Part shown: positions 23,512 through 32,909 of the stretch, one piece after another
How positions within the stretch are numbered: position 1 is the first letter of the stretch
How the letters are laid out: each line of letters begins with the position of its first letter
From: Pseudooceanicola spongiae
GTDB taxonomy: Bacteria > Pseudomonadota > Alphaproteobacteria > Rhodobacterales > Rhodobacteraceae
Assembly (NCBI RefSeq): GCF_014899185.1
Contig: NZ_CP045201.1
Span: 3,821,501-3,885,500, forward strand
Direction of reading: 5' to 3'
DNA length: 64,000 nucleotides
Notes under the pieces: model-generated
The model's database searches: none
What the model saw: the letters and a program-made list of their open reading frames with translations, nothing else
What the model was told of the DNA's origin: nothing
Made by a program: the position numbers and the translations under genes

Positions 23512-24222
23512 TTGACGCACGGACGGCAGCAGGGGGCGATCTGGCATCCCTCGCCGAACGTGAATGCACGGCGGGGCGGTGCGCTGCCCGATATCGTCGT
23601 GCTGCACCATACCGCCATGGCCTCTGCCGAGGTGGCGCTGCAGCGGCTCTGTGACCCGGAGCCGCCTGAGTGCCTCTCTCCCGTGTCCTGCCACTATCTC
23701 ATTGGGGAAGCAGGGCAAATCTGGCAGATGGTGGATGAGGCCGATCGTGGCTGGCACGCCGGGGTCGGGCAGTGGGGCGACGTGACAGACGTCAATTCGC
23801 GCTCGGTCGGGATCGAGCTGGCCAACAGCGGGTCAGTACCCTTTGCCGAGGCGCAGATGGCGCGGCTGGAATGGCTGCTGCCGCAAATCCTTCAGCGTTG
23901 GGATATCCCTGCCGAGCGTGTGATTGGCCATTCCGACATGGCGCCTTTGCGCAAGTTCGACCCCGGTGCGCGCTTTGACTGGCGGCGTCTGGCGCTGCGT
24001 GGTCTGTCCGTCTGGCCGGACGAAACCGCAGAGCACGAGGCCGATTTTTTCGAGAGCCTGCAACGCTTTGGCTATCCTGAACTGGCAGAGGATGCGCCCG
24101 AGGATGGCTTGCTGCGGGCGTTCCGGCTGCGGTTTCGTCCTTGGGCCGAGGGGCCGGAAAATCCACAGGATCGCATCGTGGCTGGGGATCTGGCGCGGCG
24201 CTTTCCGGTGCGGGCAGGCTAG
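23512..24222 (+). CDS. N-acetylmuramoyl-L-alanine amidase (Amidase_2)
   Basis: 236 residues. Zinc amidase of the AmiD/AmpD type, cleaving between muramic acid and the stem peptide. Visible metal and active-site segments are IVVLHHTAM (about 28-36), VSCHYLIGEAG (about 58-68), ADRGWHAGVGQW (about 77-88), SVGIELANSG and GHSDMAPLRKFDPGARF (about 143-159). The start is a TTG two bases after the lipoprotein stop. There is no signal peptide, so it is either cytoplasmic, for recycling, or the true export signal is missing. Confidence 0.9.
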   Translation: MTHGRQQGAIWHPSPNVNARRGGALPDIVVLHHTAMASAEVALQRLCDPEPPECLSPVSCHYLIGEAGQIWQMVDEADRGWHAGVGQWGDVTDVNSRSVGIELANSGSVPFAEAQMARLEWLLPQILQRWDIPAERVIGHSDMAPLRKFDPGARFDWRRLALRGLSVWPDETAEHEADFFESLQRFGYPELAEDAPEDGLLRAFRLRFRPWAEGPENPQDRIVAGDLARRFPVRAG

Positions 24223-24309
24223 GGCTGGACCCGGTTCGCCGCTGCGTAAATTGTGCAACGGGCTCTGGCTGGGCTTGCCAGAGCGGGGCGAGGTGCTTAG
24301 GCGGTAGAT

Positions 24310-25131
24310 ATGAAAATTCTGTTCCTAGGAGATGTCATGGGGCGCGCCGGGCGCGACGCCGTGACACAAACGCTTCCCAAGCTGCGCGAGGCCTGGAAGC
24401 TGGATTTCGTTGTCGTGAATGGTGAAAATGCCAGTCATGGAGCGGGTTTGACCGGTGCCCATGCCAAAGGCATTCTGGACGCGGGCGCGGATGTGGTGAC
24501 GCTGGGCGATCACGCCTTTGATCAGCGCGACATGCTGCAGTTCATCGAGACCGAACCGCGCGTGATCCGGCCGCTGAACTTTGCCAAGGAAGCCCCGGGT
24601 CGCGGCTTTCGCGTCTTTGATGCGAAGGGCGGGCGCAAGGTGCTGGTGACGCAGGTTCTGGGCCAGGTCTTTATGAAGCGCCCCTTCGACGATCCCTTCA
24701 GCCACATTGATTCCATTCTGAAAAAACACCCCATGGGTGGGATGGTTCAGGCGTCGCTGGTGGATGTGCACTGCGAGGCGACCTCGGAAAAGATGGCTCT
24801 GGGGCACTGGTGCGACGGGCGCGCGAGCGTTGTCGTCGGCACCCATACGCACGTCCCGACCGGCGATGCGCAGATCCTGAACAAGGGTACGGCCTACCTC
24901 AGCGATGCGGGCATGACGGGCGATTACGACAGCGTCATCGGCATGGAAAAGTCCGAGCCGATGCGCCGTTTCATCACCGGAATGGTCAAGGGTCGCTTTA
25001 CCCCGGCCGAGGGCGAGGCGACGCTGTCCGGCCTCTATGTCGAGACCGATGATCGCACCGGCAAGGCCACGCGGGTCGAGATGGTGCGGCAGGGCGGGCG
25101 GTTGCAGCAATCCGGTCCGGCACCGAAATAA
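24310..25131 (+). CDS. YmdB-like metallophosphoesterase (TIGR00282 family)
   Basis: 273 residues. The metal ligands of this family are in place: FLGDVMGRAGRDAV (about 5-18), VVNGENASHGAG (about 36-47), LGDHAFDQRD, LVDVHCEATSEK and VGTHTHVPTGD (about 177-187). Relatives in Bacillus and Deinococcus hydrolyse 2',3'-cyclic nucleotides or cAMP; the role here is unknown. The gene starts 87 bp after the amidase. A dispersed repeat follows the stop by 15 bp. Confidence 0.9.
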   Translation: MKILFLGDVMGRAGRDAVTQTLPKLREAWKLDFVVVNGENASHGAGLTGAHAKGILDAGADVVTLGDHAFDQRDMLQFIETEPRVIRPLNFAKEAPGRGFRVFDAKGGRKVLVTQVLGQVFMKRPFDDPFSHIDSILKKHPMGGMVQASLVDVHCEATSEKMALGHWCDGRASVVVGTHTHVPTGDAQILNKGTAYLSDAGMTGDYDSVIGMEKSEPMRRFITGMVKGRFTPAEGEATLSGLYVETDDRTGKATRVEMVRQGGRLQQSGPAPK

Positions 25132-25146
25132 TGGCCAGATTCCGAT

Positions 25147-25188
25147 GTCGGTATCCCGTCGGTATTTGAACGGTATCCGAACGGTGCG
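25147..25188 (-). repeat. Dispersed 41-nt repeat, copy B
   Basis: In reverse orientation, it matches copy C at all but one of 41 positions. The three units appear as CGGTATC, CGGTATT and CGGTATC at 25149, 25160 and 25171, again exactly 11 nt apart. Confidence 0.88.
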
Positions 25189-25364
25189 ACATCCGGCCCT
25201 CCGCGCATTCTGCCGGAGGCCGGGGCGCACCACCGGGCGCAGTGATCAGGATATGTTCATCCTGCCTGCGTTCACCAAAGCAGCGCGACGGAAGTGAACG
25301 CTGCGCTTGCACGCCGGGCTCTGCATGGCCTAGATGACTCCGATGATCTGACAGGGCGCATATT

Positions 25365-27143
25365 ATGCCACTACTGCCGTTGACGGACACCGCTCAGGCG
25401 ATTTTGACGCTTTGCGTCGTCGGGGTGATGTTCGTTCTATTTGTAAAAGAATATTACCCTACCGAAGTTGTTGCCCTTGCGGGGGTGTCGCTGATGATGG
25501 CGCTGGGGTTGCTGCCCTATGACCTGGCGCTGCCGGTGCTGGCCAACCCCGCGCCCTGGACCATTGCGGCGATGTTTATCGTCATGGGGGCGCTGGTGCG
25601 CACCGGGGCACTGGAGAGTTTCACGCGATTGGCCGCCTCTCAGGCGACGAAGCGGCCCAAGTTCGCGCTTGCGGGGATGTTCGCCTTTGTGCTGCTGAGC
25701 TCGGCCATCGTGTCGAACACGCCGGTCGTCGTGGTGATGATCCCGGTGTTCGTGCAGATGGCGCGGGTGCTGAACATCTCGGCCTCGAAACTGCTGATCC
25801 CGCTGAGCTACGCGGCGATCATGGGCGGCACGCTGACGCTGATCGGCACCTCGACCAACCTGCTGGTGGATGGCGTGGCGCGGGCGCAGGGGCTGGAGCC
25901 CTTCGGCATCTTCGAGGTGACGCCCATCGGCATTATCGTCGTGATCTGGGGCATGTTCTACATGCGCGTCATGTCGAAATGGCTGCTGCCCGAGCGGGAT
26001 TCGATGGCGTCGATGCTGTCGACACGGTCGCGGATGAAGTTCTTTACCGAAGCGGTGATCCCGCCGGATTCCAACCTTGTGGGCCGCGAAGTCACCGGCG
26101 TGCAGCTGTTCAAGCGTGACGGTGTGCGGTTGGTCGATGTGGTGCGCGGCGACCAGTCGCTGCGGCGCAATCTGGGCGGGGTGACGCTGCAGGTCGGGGA
26201 TCGGGTGGTGCTGCGCACCCAGATGACCGAGCTCTTGTCGCTGCAGCGCAACAAGGAGCTGAAGCGCGTCGATCAGGTCAGCACGGTCGAGACGACGACG
26301 GTCGAAGTGCTGATCACGCCGGGTTGCAAGATGGTGGGCCGTGCGCTCGGCTCGATGCGGTTGCGGCGGCGCTATGGGGTCTATCCGCTGGCGGTGCACC
26401 GGCGGAACCAGAACATCGGGCAGCAGCTGGATCAGCTGGTGGTGCGGGTCGGCGACACGCTGCTGCTGGAGGGCGCCCCCGAAGACATTCGCCGCCTCGC
26501 GCGCGAGATGGACATGGTCGATGTCAGCGCCCCGACCGAGCGCGCCTATCGCCGCAGCCATTCGCCAATTGCCCTCGTCGCGCTGCTGTCGATCGTGGTG
26601 CTGGCGGGCCTGGGCGTGGCGCCGATCTTTCTGCTGTCGATCTTTGCCGTGACCGTCGTGCTGCTGACCCGCTGCATCGATGCGGACGAGGCTTTCGAGT
26701 TCGTCGACGGGCGGTTGCTGGCGCTGATCTTTTCGATGCTGGCCATCGGGGCGGCGCTGGAACACACCGGCGCGGTGGCGCTGATCGTCAACGCTATGGC
26801 ACCGATGGTGTCGAAGCTGCCGCCCTTCCTGGTGATCTGGGCGATCTATCTGCTGACCTCGGTGCTGACCGAGATGGTGTCCAACAATGCGGTGGCGGTG
26901 GTGGTCACGCCGATTGCGGTGGGGCTGGCCAGTGCCATGGGGATCGACCCGCGCCCGCTGGTGATTGCGGTGATGATCGCGGCCTCGGCCAGTTTCGCCA
27001 CGCCGATCGGCTATCAGACCAACATGCTGGTCTATGGGCCCGGCGGCTACAAGTTCACCGACTTCCTGAAGATCGGCATTCCGCTGAACCTGTCGATGGG
27101 GCTGATTGTCAGCTTCGCCATTCAGCTGATGTGGCCGCTGTAA
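25365..27143 (+). CDS. SLC13-family permease with TrkA-C domains (first paralog)
   Basis: 592 residues. An inner-membrane transporter of the DASS/CitT/ArsB-like group. An N-terminal set of helices contains SNTPVVVVMIPVF and IMGGTLTLIGTSTNLLVDG (about 144-162). Two soluble RCK-C/TrkA-C domains sit in the middle (about 215-300 and 310-395), and a second helical set has LTEMVSNNAVAVVVTPIAVGLA and SASFATPIGYQTNMLVYGPGGY (about 540-561). The TS-N-P loops form the ion and anion site. The substrate could be sulfate, dicarboxylate or another anion. A similar protein occurs at 39559-41331. Confidence 0.87.
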   Translation: MPLLPLTDTAQAILTLCVVGVMFVLFVKEYYPTEVVALAGVSLMMALGLLPYDLALPVLANPAPWTIAAMFIVMGALVRTGALESFTRLAASQATKRPKFALAGMFAFVLLSSAIVSNTPVVVVMIPVFVQMARVLNISASKLLIPLSYAAIMGGTLTLIGTSTNLLVDGVARAQGLEPFGIFEVTPIGIIVVIWGMFYMRVMSKWLLPERDSMASMLSTRSRMKFFTEAVIPPDSNLVGREVTGVQLFKRDGVRLVDVVRGDQSLRRNLGGVTLQVGDRVVLRTQMTELLSLQRNKELKRVDQVSTVETTTVEVLITPGCKMVGRALGSMRLRRRYGVYPLAVHRRNQNIGQQLDQLVVRVGDTLLLEGAPEDIRRLAREMDMVDVSAPTERAYRRSHSPIALVALLSIVVLAGLGVAPIFLLSIFAVTVVLLTRCIDADEAFEFVDGRLLALIFSMLAIGAALEHTGAVALIVNAMAPMVSKLPPFLVIWAIYLLTSVLTEMVSNNAVAVVVTPIAVGLASAMGIDPRPLVIAVMIAASASFATPIGYQTNMLVYGPGGYKFTDFLKIGIPLNLSMGLIVSFAIQLMWPL

Positions 27144-27147
27144 CGCA

Positions 27148-27174
27148 AAGGCCCCGCAGCGGATGCGGGGCCTT
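27148..27174. terminator. Bidirectional terminator
   Basis: AAGGCCCCGC-AGCGGAT-GCGGGGCCTT, a 10-bp stem between the convergent permease and M48 genes. It can serve both. Confidence 0.8.
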
Positions 27175-27186
27175 GTGTGTGTGGGG

Positions 27187-27912
27187 CTAGTTCTGGCGCA
27201 GCGCGGCGCGCACTGTCGCCATGCGTTCGGCATTGGGCGGATGGCTGCTTTGAAACTGCTCACCCGGGTCGGGCAGGCGCTGGAAATACTGCGCCCCGAT
27301 CAGCGGGTTATATCCGGCAGAGCGCGCGATCTGCGCCCCGAGATAGTCGGCCTCAAGCTCAAACTGTTTGGAATAGCTGCGCGCGCCAAGCTCCGCCCCG
27401 AGGGCGACGGCCCGACGGATTGCCGCGCGCGACGCGCCCTTGCTGGCCGCCGCCTGACCGTATTCGCGCGCCGAGGTATCGGCATTGAAGCGCTGGCGCG
27501 ACAGGTGGTCGCGGATGTGGTGCGAGGCCTCATGGCTCATCACGAAGGCCAGCTCATCAGGATTGCGCATGTCGGCGATCAGCGCGATCGTGAAGATCAG
27601 CACCGGCTGGCCATTGTCGTCGATCGTCTGAAACGCATTCGGCTGGCTGCGCTTGCGGGTGTCGACGATGATATGGAAATCGCATTTGTCGTCGTTGCGC
27701 GCGGCTCGGCAGTACCGCTCGGCCACGGGTTCGACCGTGCTGACGACCTGCGCAAACTGGCGGGCTGCGGAATCGGCATCCAGCCGCGACGGAAAGGCGG
27801 CGTCGATGGCGCCGGCCCGGCCCTGCGTTGGCCCCTGTGTCTGGGGCGGCGTGGCGCACCCTGCCAATGCCACCAGCCCGAGGAGGAGCCAGACGACCCT
27901 CAAACCCTTCAT
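27187..27912 (-). CDS. M48-family metalloprotease, lipoprotein
   Basis: 241 residues. It has a lipoprotein signal (MKGLRVVWLLLGLVALAGC) and the zinc motif SHEASHHIRDH (HExxH, about 118-128), with a downstream Glu in FELEADYLGA (about 166-175). This order is that of M48 peptidases such as LoiP and BepA, which act in envelope quality control. Three consecutive start codons exist (GTG, ATG, ATG). I chose the third because AAGGA is seven bases ahead of it and too close to the others. The divergent gene at 28050 begins about 140 bp away. Confidence 0.87.
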   Translation of the reverse strand: MKGLRVVWLLLGLVALAGCATPPQTQGPTQGRAGAIDAAFPSRLDADSAARQFAQVVSTVEPVAERYCRAARNDDKCDFHIIVDTRKRSQPNAFQTIDDNGQPVLIFTIALIADMRNPDELAFVMSHEASHHIRDHLSRQRFNADTSAREYGQAAASKGASRAAIRRAVALGAELGARSYSKQFELEADYLGAQIARSAGYNPLIGAQYFQRLPDPGEQFQSSHPPNAERMATVRAALRQN

Positions 27913-28049
27913 CATCACGTCCTTAGTTTCTTGTCTGTTCGGCCTCTGTGACCATGGTAGTGCAGTGCGCCGGTCGGGACAGCCGGAAAAGCGGTCTTTG
28001 CCGAATTTGGTGATTTCGCCCCCCGTGGGATGCCGCTAAGCTGGGAGGT

Positions 28050-28292
28050 ATGTTTACCATCGAGCATGATTTCGACTGCACCGTTGTGACCCTAGTTGAT
28101 GACGGCCCTGCGCCGTTACAAGAGGATATTGTCATCAATGCCTTCGAAGAGTGCATCACAGTTGAACAATATGACGCGCGTCTGGACGAGGTGCGCAAGG
28201 TGACCCTGTCGATGGCGCAGCTGCGCGATCTGAGCGCGGCGCTGAACCTGCCCGAGGGCAGCTATAGCCTGACCCCCTCCGTGATCGACTGA
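28050..28292 (+). CDS. Small conserved hypothetical protein
   Basis: 80 residues, no recognised domain. The sequence is acidic, soluble and mixed alpha/beta by eye: MFTIEHDFDCTVVTLVDDG, then INAFEECITVEQYD and LSMAQLRDLSAALNLPEGSY. A GGGAGG stands only one base before the ATG, unusually close, so the true start might be a later codon such as the GTG ten codons on, although that has no ribosome-binding site. It ends six bases before the convergent DUF167 gene. Codon use fits its neighbours. Confidence 0.6.
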   Translation: MFTIEHDFDCTVVTLVDDGPAPLQEDIVINAFEECITVEQYDARLDEVRKVTLSMAQLRDLSAALNLPEGSYSLTPSVID

Positions 28293-28298
28293 GGCCCC

Positions 28299-28568
28299 TC
28301 AGGGGGTGTCGATGCGAAACACCTTGTCGCGCGAGGTCACGCCGCGCAGCAGGATCAGCGATGTCTTGGGCACGCCGAGCGCCTTTGCCAGAAGTTTACG
28401 CACAGCCTCTGTCGCCTTGCCGTCTTCGGGCACCGTGGTGACATAGACGCGCAGACCCCCCTCGGGGTCTGTGGTGATGCGGTCTCGGGCGGCCTTGGGC
28501 GTGACCCTGACGACAATTTCCGCGCCCGGCTGGGCCAGATGCGCGAGCGAGGGGGCTTTCGCGGCCAA
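28299..28568 (-). CDS. DUF167 (YggU-type) family protein
   Basis: 89 residues. The family core is clear: IVVRVTPKAARDRIT (about 18-32), GLRVYVTTVPEDGKATEAVRKLLAKALGVPKTSLILLRGVTSRDKVFRI. The start is taken as a TTG with AAAGGA seven bases upstream; an ATG 33 codons further up would add a low-complexity tail not seen in this family. Function unknown; some relatives are structurally characterised without an assigned reaction. Confidence 0.85.
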   Translation of the reverse strand: MAAKAPSLAHLAQPGAEIVVRVTPKAARDRITTDPEGGLRVYVTTVPEDGKATEAVRKLLAKALGVPKTSLILLRGVTSRDKVFRIDTP

Positions 28569-28712
28569 GGCGATGTCCTTTCGGCGGGTTGGGCGGCCAT
28601 TCGGCGGGTGGCTCTGGCCATGCGGCAGGGGGGCTTTCCCCCTGTGCTGGCCTTGCGGCCCGGGCACGGACAGGTCAGTCTGTGGCCGAGGAAAGACAGC
28701 GGAGGTGCCTCA

Positions 28713-29834
28713 ATGTCAACCACGGGTCGCAAGACAGGGTTTTACTGGGACGAGCGGTGCTTCTGGCACGCGGGGGGCAATTACGCCCTGACGCTGCCGA
28801 TTGGCGGGCTGGTGCAGCCGCTGGCGGCAGGGGGCCTGCCCGAAAGCCCCGAGACCAAGCGCCGTCTGCGCAACCTGATGTCTGTGACCGGGATCATCGG
28901 CGATCTCCACGAGGCCTCGGCCCCCGAGGCCAGCCGCGAGGATCTACTGCGGGTGCACCCGGCCAGCTACCTCGACCGGTTCAAGGAGATGTCGGACGCG
29001 GGCGGCGGAGAGCTGGGCCTGCGCACGCCCTTTGCACAAGGCGGGTACGAGATTGCGGCGCTGTCGGCGGGGCTGGCGAAACAGGCGCTGCTCGACGTGA
29101 TGCGCGGCACCGTGGCCAATGCCTATGCGCTGTCGCGTCCGCCGGGGCACCACTGCCTGCCGGACTGGCCGAACGGCTTCTGTCTGATGGCCAATATCGC
29201 CATCGCCATCGAGGCCGCGCAGGCCGAGGGGCTGGCCGGGCGTGTCGCCGTCGTCGACTGGGACGTGCACCACGGCAATGGCACCGAGGCGATCTATTAT
29301 GACCGCGACGATGTGCTGACGATCTCTGTCCATCAGGAAAAGAACTATCCGCTGGATACCGGCGATATAGCCGACAAGGGCCGGGGCAAGGGCGAGGGGT
29401 ACAATATCAACCTGCCGTTGCCCTCCGGTGTGGGCCACAATGGCTATGTCGAGGTGATGGAGCGTATCGTGGTGCCGGCGCTGGAGCGATTCAAGCCCGA
29501 TGTGATCATCGTCGCCTGTGGCTTTGATGCGGGGATCTATGACCCGATCGCCCGGATGCTCTGCACCGCCGAGACCTTTGGCGTGATGACACAGCAGATG
29601 AAGACGGCGGCGGAAAGCCTCTGCGAGGGGCGTCTGGTGATGGTGCATGAGGGCGGCTATTCCGAGGCTTACGTGCCCTTCTGCGGCCATCGCGTGATCG
29701 AGGCGCTGTCGGACTCGCAGCACAAAGCGCCCGATCCGATGGCGACGACTGTGCAGATCCGCCAGCCGAATGCGCGCATGGATGCGTTTTTCAGCGGGCT
29801 GATCGACGAGCTGGCGGAGGAATTCGCGGGCTGA
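28713..29834 (+). CDS. Class II histone-deacetylase-like amidohydrolase
   Basis: 373 residues. A zinc-dependent deacetylase fold, with SRPPGHHCLPDWPNGFCLMAN (the tandem His, about 142-162), VAVVDWDVHHGNGTEAIYY (about 180-198; Asp and His zinc ligands), LPSGVGHNGY and VIIVACGFDAGIYDP (about 268-282; the second Asp). Bacterial members deacetylate small amines or acetylpolyamines rather than histones. The start was chosen at the ATG with GGAGG seven bases upstream. It is divergent from the DUF167 gene. Confidence 0.9.
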   Translation: MSTTGRKTGFYWDERCFWHAGGNYALTLPIGGLVQPLAAGGLPESPETKRRLRNLMSVTGIIGDLHEASAPEASREDLLRVHPASYLDRFKEMSDAGGGELGLRTPFAQGGYEIAALSAGLAKQALLDVMRGTVANAYALSRPPGHHCLPDWPNGFCLMANIAIAIEAAQAEGLAGRVAVVDWDVHHGNGTEAIYYDRDDVLTISVHQEKNYPLDTGDIADKGRGKGEGYNINLPLPSGVGHNGYVEVMERIVVPALERFKPDVIIVACGFDAGIYDPIARMLCTAETFGVMTQQMKTAAESLCEGRLVMVHEGGYSEAYVPFCGHRVIEALSDSQHKAPDPMATTVQIRQPNARMDAFFSGLIDELAEEFAG

Positions 29835-29912
29835 AGGGGGGCGCGCGGCCCCAGACGTTGAAACTCTGTCACCAAAGGGCGATATCTTGGCCTGAACCAG
29901 ACGGAGTTTCCC

Positions 29913-30491
29913 ATGCCTGACGCCAACCCGGCCGCGCTCTCTTTCCTGCTGACACGCCGTTCGCGGCCCGCGAAGACGCTGGTCGCCCCCGGCCCGACGC
30001 CGGAGCAGCTGGAGCCGATCCTGACTGCCGCCGCCCGCACCCCCGATCATGGCAAGCTGGAGCCCTGGCGCTTTATCGTCGTTCAGGGCGCGGCCTTCGC
30101 GCGTCTGTCGGCGCTGTCGGCGGAGCTTGGGGCGGCTGCCGGGCGCGACGCGGCGCAGATCGCCAAGGACCGCAGCCAGTTCGATCAGGGCATTCTGGCG
30201 GTCGCCGTGGTGGAGAGCCCTAAGGCGTCCGACAAGGTGCCCGCGCTGGAGCAGACCTATAGCGCCGGGGCCGTCTGCCTGTCGCTGCTGAACGCCGCGC
30301 TGGCCGCAGGCTGGGGCGCCAACTGGCTGAGCGGCTGGGCCTCGCACGACGCGGGCTTCGTGCAGCAGGGGCTGGGGCTGGCACCGCATGAACGGCTGGC
30401 CGGCCTCATCCATATCGCGACCGAGAAAACCGCGCCCTCCGACCGACCCCGGCCTGATCTGGAGGCGATCACGACATGGCTGTCGGCGTGA
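29913..30491 (+). CDS. Nitroreductase family protein (YdjA-like)
   Basis: 192 residues. FMN-binding fold with LTRRSRPAK (about 13-21, phosphate contact), AAARTPDHGKLEPWRFIVV (about 42-60) and a C-terminal GAVCLSLLNAALAAGWGANWLSGW (about 118-141). It lacks the second long insert of classical nitroreductases and matches the short YdjA type. Substrate unknown. The 3' end overlaps the next gene by 16 bases. Confidence 0.87.
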   Translation: MPDANPAALSFLLTRRSRPAKTLVAPGPTPEQLEPILTAAARTPDHGKLEPWRFIVVQGAAFARLSALSAELGAAAGRDAAQIAKDRSQFDQGILAVAVVESPKASDKVPALEQTYSAGAVCLSLLNAALAAGWGANWLSGWASHDAGFVQQGLGLAPHERLAGLIHIATEKTAPSDRPRPDLEAITTWLSA

Positions 30492-31195
30492 TCTTTTCGG
30501 CCTTCACGCGCGCCGTGGGGCAGGTGTTCGACCCGCGCTTCCGGCGGGTGCTGTTCCTCGGCCTTGGGCTGACCATCGGGTTGCTGGTGGTGGTGACGGC
30601 GGTGGTGATGTGGTTGCTCGGCTGGGCCGTGGGCGACGCGGTGACCTTGCCCTTCGTCGGGCCGGTGACATGGCTGAACGACCTCGCCAGCGCGTCGGGC
30701 TTTCTGGTGATGATGCTGGCCTCGGTGTTTCTGATGATCCCGATTTCCTCGGCCATGATGGGATTTTTCCTTGAGGAAGTCGCCGAGGCCGTGGAGGAGG
30801 AGCATTATCCGCATCTGCCCCCGGCTGAGGGCGTGCCCTTCATGGAAACGCTGATGGACACGCTGGGCTTTACCGGCGTGATCATTCTGGCCAACCTGCT
30901 GGCGCTGATCCTGTACCTGATCTTCGCGCCTCTGGCGCCGTTCATCTTCTGGGGCGTGAACGGGTTTCTGCTGGGGCGAGAGTATTTCACCCTTGCCGCG
31001 ATGCGCCGGATCGGGCGTGAGGCGGCGCAGAGCTTACGCCGCCGTCACGCCGGAGCGATCTGGATCGCGGGGACGCTGATGGCTGTTCCGCTCTCGATCC
31101 CGATCCTGAACCTGCTGGTGCCGATTGTCGGAGCGGCGACCTTTACCCATATCTATCATGGGCTTGCCAAACGGCAGGGGGCTCAGGTCGGGTAG
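30476..31195 (+). CDS. EI24 / CysZ-like integral membrane protein
   Basis: 239 residues with about four hydrophobic segments: LFLGLGLTIGLLVVVTAVVMWLLG, ASGFLVMMLASVFLMIPISSAMMGFFLE, VIILANLLALILYLIFAPLAPFIFW and the last before the C-terminus. GREYFTLAAMRRIG and the NGFLLGREYF segment are characteristic of the EI24 domain. CysZ relatives carry sulfate; no cysteine-synthesis genes are nearby. Overlaps the nitroreductase gene by 16 bases and the convergent DUF1467 gene by 13 bases. Confidence 0.8.
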   Translation: MAVGVIFSAFTRAVGQVFDPRFRRVLFLGLGLTIGLLVVVTAVVMWLLGWAVGDAVTLPFVGPVTWLNDLASASGFLVMMLASVFLMIPISSAMMGFFLEEVAEAVEEEHYPHLPPAEGVPFMETLMDTLGFTGVIILANLLALILYLIFAPLAPFIFWGVNGFLLGREYFTLAAMRRIGREAAQSLRRRHAGAIWIAGTLMAVPLSIPILNLLVPIVGAATFTHIYHGLAKRQGAQVG

Positions 31196-31463
31196 GGGGT
31201 CTGCATCCGCCCGAACCAGTCCAGATCCTCCATCGTGATCCAGCCAGACAGGATGATCCCGGCGCAGATGATGAACAGCACCGTCGTGATGGCGGTGGTG
31301 ATGATCACCTTGCCCTTGAGGTGATGTTCCTCGGGCGCGCCGGACTGGGTGCCCGGGGTGACTTTGCCGACGTCCTGCTGGGTGCGCAGCCGCACCGGCA
31401 CGACGCAGAGCAGCGTCATCCACCAGATCACGGCGTAAAGAACGATGGCCGAGGTGATACCCA

Positions 31464-31464
<1 letters not shown>
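31183..31464 (-). CDS. DUF1467 family membrane protein
   Basis: 93 residues with two membrane helices (about 4-24 and 53-75) separated by a short polar loop carrying VPVRLRTQQDVG and PGTQSGAPEEHHLKGK. The PVRLRTQ and GTQ-GAP pattern marks the DUF1467 family of alphaproteobacteria. Its ATG shares one base with the stop of the methylmalonyl-CoA epimerase gene, so the two are translated as a unit. Function unknown. Confidence 0.85.
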
Positions 31465-31868
<404 letters not shown>

Positions 31869-31987
31869 GGGTGTTCTTCCTCCGAATCCTCACTCCTGCG
31901 GTCTTTATCGCTGGGCGGGGGCGGGCAGGCAAGCGGACCTGAGGTCGCGGCGCGGGGGGGCGCGGCCAAAGCGGCGCTCCTCTGGGG

Positions 31988-32002
31988 TTAACTATGCATT
32001 AG
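31988..32002 (+). promoter_or_regulatory. Possible CtrA-type site
   Basis: TTAA, seven bases, then TTAG: one mismatch from the TTAA-N7-TTAA CtrA consensus of alphaproteobacteria. It lies about 70 bp before the response-regulator start. Confidence 0.3.
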
Positions 32003-32070
32003 GCAAGCGGGCCTAGCCTTCCTTCACGCCATAATGGCGAATCTGTTGATAAGTGAGCGAGGGAAGTGCG

Positions 32071-32778
32071 ATGGACCCGCTGGAAATGATTTCTTCACCG
32101 ACCGCGACCCGCCCGATGCTGGGCATGACCATTCTGGTGGTCGAGGACAGCCTGTTCGCCTCTGAGGCCATGCGGTTGCTCTGTCTGCGATCCGGGGCGC
32201 GGATCCGGCGGGCGGATTGCCTGCGCTCGGCACGGCGGCACCTTGAGGTCTATCGCCCCTCGGCGGTGATCATCGACATGGGGCTGCCCGATGGCTCCGG
32301 GGCGGAGCTGATCGAACAGCTGTCGCACTCCAGCCCACGGGTTGCGGTGGTGGCGGCAGTGTCGGGCGATCCGGGGGCCGAGGCGGCGGCGCGCAAGGCC
32401 GGGGCGGATTGCTTCATGGCCAAGCCGATGACCAGCCTGGCGATTTTCCAGCGCACTCTGCTGTCGCATATGCCGCCCGAATATCGCATGACCGGCCCCC
32501 GCCCGCTGTCCGATGAACGGGTGCAGCCGGACCCGGTGGCCTACAAGGACGACATGGCCCATGCGGCTGAACTGCTGCGTGAGGCGGAGGGCGATGAGGT
32601 GCTGGCCTATCTGGGGCAGTTCCTGCGCGGCGTGGCCAATTGCGCCGGCGATACCGCGCTGTCGGCCGCCGCGGATCGTATGGACCGTGCCCGCGCCGGA
32701 GAGGCACAGCTGCGCCCGGAGCTGTCGCGGCTGGCGGGCATGCTGCAGGAGCGCGTGGGCGAGCGTCTGGCGATCTGA
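32071..32778 (+). CDS. Response regulator receiver protein, stand-alone
   Basis: 235 residues. The receiver domain spans about 18-135. ILVVEDSLFASEAM holds the acidic pair, VIIDMGLPDGSGAEL the phospho-acceptor Asp (about 68), VAAVSGD the Ser/Thr switch and CFMAKPM the Lys. There is no DNA-binding output; the C-terminal 90 residues are helical (AHAAELLREAEGDEVLAYLG, AQLRPELSRLAGMLQERVG), so it may act by protein contact. The ATG at 32071 has GAGGGA seven bases ahead. No sensor kinase is adjacent. A possible CtrA site lies upstream. Confidence 0.82.
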   Translation: MDPLEMISSPTATRPMLGMTILVVEDSLFASEAMRLLCLRSGARIRRADCLRSARRHLEVYRPSAVIIDMGLPDGSGAELIEQLSHSSPRVAVVAAVSGDPGAEAAARKAGADCFMAKPMTSLAIFQRTLLSHMPPEYRMTGPRPLSDERVQPDPVAYKDDMAHAAELLREAEGDEVLAYLGQFLRGVANCAGDTALSAAADRMDRARAGEAQLRPELSRLAGMLQERVGERLAI

Positions 32779-32807
32779 GAGCCGCCGTGAGAGGGCCGCG
32801 CACAAAA

Positions 32808-32841
32808 AACCGGCGCATGTCGGGCAGGACATACGCCGGTT
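32808..32841. terminator. Bidirectional terminator
   Basis: AACCGGCG-C-ATGTC pairs with GACAT-A-CGCCGGTT around a GGGCAG loop, preceded by an A-run. It sits between the convergent response-regulator and wrbA genes. Confidence 0.75.
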
Positions 32842-32909
32842 CATCGGGATGTTCAGGGGCTGGCCCCCGGATCACGCTGCAGTGAGGCGATCCGGCAGCC
32901 CGTCAGAGA

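Noticed and set aside
25437..27263. A 608-codon frame opposite the first SLC13 permease
   Set aside because: Antisense shadow of a clear transporter gene, very rich in His, Arg and Gln with no domain.
31183..31195. Frameshift at the EI24/DUF1467 junction
   Set aside because: The 13-bp overlap is just two convergent genes with intact ends; both proteins end where their families do.
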